Below, one piece after another: positions 60,201 through 64,000 of a DNA stretch of 64,000 nucleotides. How positions within the stretch are numbered: position 1 is the stretch's first letter; the number at the start of each line of letters is the position of its first letter. The DNA lies in contig JBDXCG010000003.1 in NCBI GenBank assembly GCA_039980455.1, forward strand, positions 62,001 through 126,000, in the 5' to 3' direction. The notes beneath the pieces were generated by a model that was not told the origin of the DNA, searched no databases, and saw nothing but the letters and a program-made list of their open reading frames with translations. The position numbers and the translations under genes are program-made. The stretch is from CALINF01 sp039980455 (GTDB taxonomy: Bacteria; Pseudomonadota; Gammaproteobacteria; Pseudomonadales; Halieaceae).

Positions 60201-60402
60201 TACGAACAATGACCTGTTCTTCAACTTCCTGCGGTGCAGCTCCAGGCCATACCACCTCTATCTGCACCTGCGCGGGAGAGATCGTTGGGAAGGCCTCGCG
60301 TTCCATAGATTGAAAGCCGAGGAAGCCAGACAATACGATGCCGATCATCAGCAGGTTTGCTGCAACCGGATTGTTTACCCACCAGCCAATGAGTCTTTCC
60401 AT
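57277..60402 (-). CDS. RND-family efflux permease (HAE1-like)
   Basis: An inner-membrane proton antiporter of 1041 residues, the normal RND size, with 12 membrane segments and two large periplasmic loops. The proton relay is in LGIVVDDAIVVGE (two Asp of segment 4), and the start GWWVNNPVAANLLMIGIV is typical of the MdtB/acriflavine-resistance group that lacks a third-component preference. Its adaptor gene is 21 bases upstream on the same strand. No outer-membrane TolC-type gene is close, so it probably uses one encoded elsewhere. The substrate is unknown. Confidence 0.95.
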   Translation of the reverse strand: MERLIGWWVNNPVAANLLMIGIVLSGFLGFQSMEREAFPTISPAQVQIEVVWPGAAPQEVEEQVIVRIEEALKNIDRVLHIYSTATENFGRIEVTTFPDVDINAFLNDVKSAVDSVTSLPRDIENPRIQRTEYRQEMLRIAVHGDVSERELTRLAEDLRDEVAALPYISTIELFGSRREEVTIELSEAALRRYKLSFSEVAAAIRSNSINLSSGQVRTDTGDVQLRARNLADTEQDFERIVVRQTPEGAVIRVGDVATVIDGFEENQILATMNGQPAVLIQVQSTDDMQVVKSSDAVKAWLEEAKPRMPEGIDLTLWFDTADIYTSRMELIGESSFLGLLLVFCILMLSLRPKVALWVTAGIGVAFMGSFALLPANDVSLNVISTFAFLLVLGIVVDDAIVVGESIHQHAHELGGGSAAAIKGAMSVSRPVIFAVLTTIIAFAPWLFVTGDAAQITRQLSIVISFALVASVVEAFFILPSHLRHLDHREELKGLALRQQRIEHSIIDFANNWYKPLLNWALKHRGLTASLFVASFIVSLGLFSSGWVKFYFTPQVERDDIYIQVELPTGTPYARALQVLDQLQRAEEQLIEQFDREAAESGESSAQLVQGWYTRVRRDNVIAIVKLYPPEERDMSAREAADRLRKLVGEIPDADSIEVNYSLTDGGSDATFLLRHRDLDMLQSASKELQAHLRSFSSTFYVRDSQRGDLDELLINMKPGAEKLGISLNDVSAQIRQAYFGEEVQRLPRANGDVKVMVKYPMELRSNLASLDNFRVRTADGREVPLFSVVDIEIGAGVQRIQRRDGERVVYVRADMEKDSIGDITKDINDNFLPKLAERYPGLKILKGGQQEDEEQFMTEIVSLYAIALFMMYALIAVAFHSYWLPLLIMTAIPFGFMGAIFGHLIFDLPMALFSYFGIGAAAGVVVNDNLVLVDYIRRMRDQGYDIIDAVLRAATNRFRPILLTTVTTFVGLIPIMSERSTSAEFLKPAVLSLAFGVLFALFVSLLMVPALYVIGDDCAKAMARLKMRLFPKGKASKHATS

Positions 60403-60423
60403 GCGCTAAATCTCCGGGCCTGT

Positions 60424-61647
60424 TCAGCCGTTGTCGAGCGTGCTGTCGACGTCGCTTTCTATGGGGGTCTCAACTTTTACGGCGGCTTCGCTGTCGTCAT
60501 TGATGGAGGTGAGAGCCATCCCTGAAATAGCATTGCGGATCGCAGACACAATCACTTCCTCGCCTGCGCTAAGACCAGAACTCACGACCACTCGCCCGCT
60601 ACCGACATGTGCGATTTGGACACTGCGCATTTCCAATCGTCCTTCGCCATTTACCAGAAAAACCTTATCACCCGCGCGCAGCGCGCTGTTGGGGATGCTG
60701 ACGGCGGCCGGGAGTTGTCTTCCATCAATCGCAGCGTCAACGAATAGGCCAACGGCCAGTGGCATACCAGACTCTGACTTGTTAGCACCATAAGGGTCTG
60801 CGACTTCTGCTATGGCAAATAGCATGCGTGTATCGGGGTCGACTGACGCGTCGAGCCTCACCAGCCTTGCCGGCCAGCTGTGTTCAGCGCCTGCAACGTC
60901 AGCACTTAATGTTACGGGTAAACCTGCGCCGGGTGCAGCAGTAAAGCCGATGGGTAAGCCAAGCGATGCCAGTTGAGAATTACTCAGCGGTAATCTGACT
61001 TCTACGATGCCGGTACCAAAGACATTGCCGAGTGTGGTGCCAGAGGTGATGAATTGACCAGTATCGACGCGGGTGCTGACAACGCGACCTGCAAATGGCA
61101 GGCTGACTTCCGTGCGATCCAGGTCCAGTTTTGCCTGTTCAAGACCGGCCAATGCAGCTTCGCGGCGAGCTCGAGCTTCGGCCACCTGTGGCTTTTTCAG
61201 TGCAAGGTCGGATGCGGTTTTGTCATTGCGTAGTTGTTTGCGCGCGACGTCGGCATCGGCCAAGGCCTGTTGCACCGCAACCTCTGTTTCGGCTACCCGC
61301 GCCTCAGCTTCCCTGAGAGCAAGCTTGTAGTCAGTGTCTTCGATCTTAAGTAAGGGCACGCCGGGTGTGATAGTGCCGCCTTCGACGAATTCTGGTGAGA
61401 CCGTTAGGATGCGGCCCCCTACCTGGGCGACTACGTCGAGTTCGGTGCGCGCTCGCACCTCACCCTGCGTTTCCACCTTAAGCACAATGTCAGACTGCTC
61501 GGCCAGGGCGGTATAGACGCTGGTTGGGCGAGGCTCTTCCGTCGACTTGTCAGGTTCTGGCTTGGTCGCGTGAAGAAGGGAGTAGATGCCAATACCACCG
61601 GCAATGACAACGATGGGTGCGAGCACCCGGCGAAACCTTTTGAACAT
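60424..61647 (-). CDS. RND efflux adaptor (membrane-fusion) protein
   Basis: A 407-residue periplasmic adaptor anchored by one N-terminal membrane segment (VLAPIVVIAGGIGIYSLL). The order is lipoyl/barrel-sandwich half (VKVETQGEVRARTELDVVAQ), helical hairpin (about 105-165, rich in Ala/Glu/Arg), second barrel-sandwich half (LPFAGRVVSTRVDTGQFI), beta-barrel and membrane-proximal domain. It is upstream of and cotranscribed with the RND permease. The 265-base gap upstream faces the amidohydrolase gene and should hold divergent promoters. Confidence 0.94.
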   Translation of the reverse strand: MFKRFRRVLAPIVVIAGGIGIYSLLHATKPEPDKSTEEPRPTSVYTALAEQSDIVLKVETQGEVRARTELDVVAQVGGRILTVSPEFVEGGTITPGVPLLKIEDTDYKLALREAEARVAETEVAVQQALADADVARKQLRNDKTASDLALKKPQVAEARARREAALAGLEQAKLDLDRTEVSLPFAGRVVSTRVDTGQFITSGTTLGNVFGTGIVEVRLPLSNSQLASLGLPIGFTAAPGAGLPVTLSADVAGAEHSWPARLVRLDASVDPDTRMLFAIAEVADPYGANKSESGMPLAVGLFVDAAIDGRQLPAAVSIPNSALRAGDKVFLVNGEGRLEMRSVQIAHVGSGRVVVSSGLSAGEEVIVSAIRNAISGMALTSINDDSEAAVKVETPIESDVDSTLDNG

Positions 61648-61912
61648 AGTGTCTCTCTTATAAACAGTCTGCTGTCAGGGTAGTGGCAGCGGGCCAGTTC
61701 TGCTGTCTGGATCGGACGATGGGTAGCCGATCAAGATAACGATTTCGGGTGCACACTAGTATAACGGCCAAGCGTGGGTCGCACGCAGAAATTATGGTGA
61801 GAATTTACGGTCTTTATTCTGTCTCGCCTACCCAAAACGGGATAGAGCGAGCGCTTCACACGATCAGTTACACTTCTTGTTTCACAAACCGGTCTGAGAG
61901 GTTGGAAAATTG

Positions 61913-63643
61913 ATGGGTATAAGGATTGTAAAGCTAGTATCGGTGTTGATGTTTGGCGCAATATTGGCCAGCCCGTTGGCCCACAGCGCTGTAACGACGG
62001 CAGATTTACTCATTACCGGCGCCAAAGTGTACACCCTTGAGGACGAGCAACCTTGGGCGGAAGCGATAGCGATAGCCGGAGATGAGATTATTTACGTTGG
62101 CTCGCTTGCACAAGCGCAAACCTATGTGGGTGAAACAACGCAGCTAATCGATGTAAATGGCGGCATGGTGTTGCCCGGTTTTATCGATACCCATATGCAC
62201 GTGGGTGAAACGATCCCCTATGTATTTGCAGCCAAACTCTATCCAGACCAAACACCCGAGGAAGTGCTCGCGGCATTGGCAGCACACGCAAAGGCCTTTC
62301 CAGACCAGAACCCGGTGATTGGTAGCGGTTTTTTGGGTGCAGCCTTTGGAGAATTAGGTCCTACCGCCAACGATTTAGATAAGGCTATTCCCGACCGTCC
62401 CGCAATTATTTTTGATGAGGGTTTCCATTCTGCGTGGATAAATAGCAAAGCCATGGAGATGGTGGGGCTAGACGCTGATTCTCAAGACCCTGTGCCAGGT
62501 TCGCACTACTACAAGCGCTATCCTGATGGCACGCCGACAGGCTGGCTGATAGAGGGCGGTGCATTCGAATGGGTTGCGCAGCGTCTGAGTCTGGTCACAG
62601 AGGAAGGCTTGAACGCCGGTGCAGACTATTTCATGCAAACGCTATCGAGCATGGGTATAACGGCTGCATTTGATGCCGGCATGATAGCCGGTGGAGAGCC
62701 GCTACTGGACCTCTTCGAGCGGCTGGACAGGTCAGGAAAGATTCCTTTGCGCATCGTAGGCTCACATTATGTTAATACGCTAGAGCATTTACCGGATGCG
62801 CTGAACCGAGTTCAGCAGCTGAATGAGCGTTTTCACAGCGAGTTCTTCGATATGCGTATGCTGAAACTATCGCTAGACGGAACCGTAGAGGCGCAGACTG
62901 CATTTATGCTGGACCCCTACATCAAACCGGCAGGTCATCGAGCAAGTCCCTTGATACCGATTCCGCAAGCTGGAGACGTGGTGTTGGAGGCTGCCCGTAC
63001 CAATGTGGATGTGCACTTACATGGCTTGGGCGATGCGGCAGTTAGGGCAGGGCTGGATATGGTAGAGCGGGTGCGCCGCGAAGTGCCTGAAAGTCAGTCG
63101 CGCTTCACGATGTGTCATCTACAGATCGTGAGCCCGCAAGATGTAAAGCGCTTTGGCGAATTGGATGTAATCGCCCAGAGCACGCCCACCTGGTATTCAT
63201 TTGATGACTTGGCGCTTGAGTCACTTGGTGAAGAGAGGTTCGAGCAGATGTATCCACTGGCTTCAATGGCGGCAGGTGGTGCCAGACTGACACTAGGCAG
63301 TGATTACCCGGCCAGTTGGATTGGGTTAAATGGTCTAAACCCGCTCTACAATATCGAGATGGCAATGACGCGTCAGCCTGCTGGCGAGCCTGACTTTGCG
63401 GTGCAGCCCGGAAAAGAAGAGCGCATCAGCCTGGAGCAGGCAATCAAGGCCTATACGCGCGATGCGGCTTACCAATTGCGGCTGGAAAAACAAGTTGGCA
63501 CGCTGAAGGTGGGTAAGCAGGCCGATATTGTGGTGCTAAGCGACAACTTGTTTGAGATCGACCGTTACTCAATCCATGGTGCGCGCGTTACTCACACTGT
63601 TGCCAATGGGCAGTTAGTGTATAGCGAGGGAGAAGAGCGCTAA
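61913..63643 (+). CDS. Secreted amidohydrolase (YtcJ-like, Amidohydro_3)
   Basis: A metal-dependent hydrolase of about 576 residues with a signal peptide (MFGAILASPLAHSA). The amidohydrolase barrel is marked by ADLLITGAKVYTLEDEQPWA, the metal motif FIDTHMHVGE (H-x-H), the later histidine in DVHLHGLGDAAVR and the Asp of GSDYPASW. The YtcJ group acts on N-acylated or formamide-type compounds; the substrate is unknown. The ATG at 61913 follows a TTG at 61910; GGAAAA is just upstream. The gene overlaps the VOC gene by one base (TAATG). Confidence 0.9.
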   Translation: MGIRIVKLVSVLMFGAILASPLAHSAVTTADLLITGAKVYTLEDEQPWAEAIAIAGDEIIYVGSLAQAQTYVGETTQLIDVNGGMVLPGFIDTHMHVGETIPYVFAAKLYPDQTPEEVLAALAAHAKAFPDQNPVIGSGFLGAAFGELGPTANDLDKAIPDRPAIIFDEGFHSAWINSKAMEMVGLDADSQDPVPGSHYYKRYPDGTPTGWLIEGGAFEWVAQRLSLVTEEGLNAGADYFMQTLSSMGITAAFDAGMIAGGEPLLDLFERLDRSGKIPLRIVGSHYVNTLEHLPDALNRVQQLNERFHSEFFDMRMLKLSLDGTVEAQTAFMLDPYIKPAGHRASPLIPIPQAGDVVLEAARTNVDVHLHGLGDAAVRAGLDMVERVRREVPESQSRFTMCHLQIVSPQDVKRFGELDVIAQSTPTWYSFDDLALESLGEERFEQMYPLASMAAGGARLTLGSDYPASWIGLNGLNPLYNIEMAMTRQPAGEPDFAVQPGKEERISLEQAIKAYTRDAAYQLRLEKQVGTLKVGKQADIVVLSDNLFEIDRYSIHGARVTHTVANGQLVYSEGEER

Positions 63644-64000
63644 TGGTTACCGGTATTCACCACATCAATTTTCTGGTTCGTGACCTGGAGGCCGGTGTGG
63701 CCCGCTACAAGCAACTGCTTGGCGTCACGGAAGTGCTCTATGGCGATCTCGCTGGCAGGGAAGTGCGCACGGCCAGGTTCAAAGTGGGTGATGTCTGGTG
63801 GGTTCTGGTGCAGCCCATGACAACCGACAGTGTGGCAGCTCGTCATCTGGAGCAGCATGGCGAGGGCTTCTTCCTGTTATCACTGGGAGTGGCCTCGCTG
63901 GATGCTGCCGTGGCTGAGGTGACAGCGGCCGGTGGCGAGTTTACCAGTACAGAGCCCCGGCAAGGCCTGGCGGATTGGCAGGTAATCGACCTAAACACCG
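63643..64000 (+). CDS. VOC-family (glyoxalase fold) protein, cut by the window end
   Basis: The frame is open to the end of the window: 119 codons are present. It begins MVTGIHHINFLVRDLEAGVA, the usual betaalphabetabetabeta start of vicinal oxygen chelate enzymes with an early metal-binding His, and goes on with LGVTEVLYGDL and a second-half start (GEGFFLLSLGVASLDAAV). This layout resembles methylmalonyl-CoA epimerase and related small VOC proteins. The exact activity cannot be told. It shares one base with the amidohydrolase stop and is probably cotranscribed with it. Confidence 0.82.
   Translation, partial: MVTGIHHINFLVRDLEAGVARYKQLLGVTEVLYGDLAGREVRTARFKVGDVWWVLVQPMTTDSVAARHLEQHGEGFFLLSLGVASLDAAVAEVTAAGGEFTSTEPRQGLADWQVIDLNT

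Overview
The window is a compact stretch of chromosome from a Gram-negative gammaproteobacterium. The evidence is a complete outer-membrane biogenesis block (bamA, skp, lpxD, fabZ, lpxA, lpxB), bamC, an Mla/Pqi-type lipid transport operon and the order map-glnD-dapC next to rpsB-tsf-pyrH-frr. A CYP153-like cytochrome P450, a secreted arylsulfatase, RND efflux genes and a pumping pyrophosphatase suggest a marine heterotroph, perhaps near the OM60/NOR5 (Halieaceae) group. That placement is inference. I see no rRNA, tRNA, CRISPR array, insertion sequence or prophage.

Layout. 1-6.2 kb (mostly minus): the cut-off start of an RND adaptor gene, an MscS channel, a plus-strand SRAP abasic-site protein, and a four-gene Mla-like operon (STAS-permease, ATPase, MCE protein, PqiC-type lipoprotein) behind a DUF3806-like gene. 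6.4-11.6 kb (plus): dapA-bamC-MBL hydrolase, a short-chain dehydrogenase with a signal peptide, an AEC transporter and a small outer-membrane barrel. 11.6-15.4 kb: a DUF1439 protein, the CYP153-like P450, a methyltransferase, an amphi-Trp protein and a RidA protein. 15.5-19.8 kb (all minus): LRR lipoprotein, LpxL-like acyltransferase, YihY membrane protein, methyltransferase and WaaP/InaA-like kinase. This looks like a cell-envelope modification group and is one of the less explained parts of the window. 19.9-23.7 kb: a divergent class III cyclase-like protein, rsmJ in the same frame behind it, and two SDRs in opposite directions.

23.7-35.2 kb (mostly minus): lysine/diaminopimelate genes dapE, dapD and dapC, separated by a YffB/ArsC-like protein, a MAPEG protein, a FrnE-like DsbA-fold protein, the pyrophosphatase hppA and nth, then glnD and map. 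35.3-53.8 kb (plus): rpsB, tsf, pyrH, frr, uppS, cdsA, dxr, rseP, bamA, skp, lpxD, fabZ, lpxA, lpxB, rnhB, dnaE. These genes run translation, isoprenoid and undecaprenyl supply, phospholipid and lipid A synthesis, and outer-membrane assembly; many overlap by 1-8 bases. 53.8-64 kb: a lipoprotein with a Nudix box, a DUF1244 protein, two unrecognised small proteins, an arylsulfatase, an RND permease with its adaptor (no TolC-type gene beside them), a secreted amidohydrolase, and a VOC-fold gene cut by the window end.

Most of the window is ordinary core genome. The points worth a second look are the 15.5-19.8 kb envelope cluster, the degenerate cyclase active site and the apparent lack of an ATG start for rsmJ behind it, the secreted SDR, the Nudix lipoprotein, the altered Fe-S cysteine pattern of Nth, and the CYP153-like P450 without redox partner genes nearby. 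I did not find a clear, wholly new multi-gene system; the envelope cluster is the nearest candidate.
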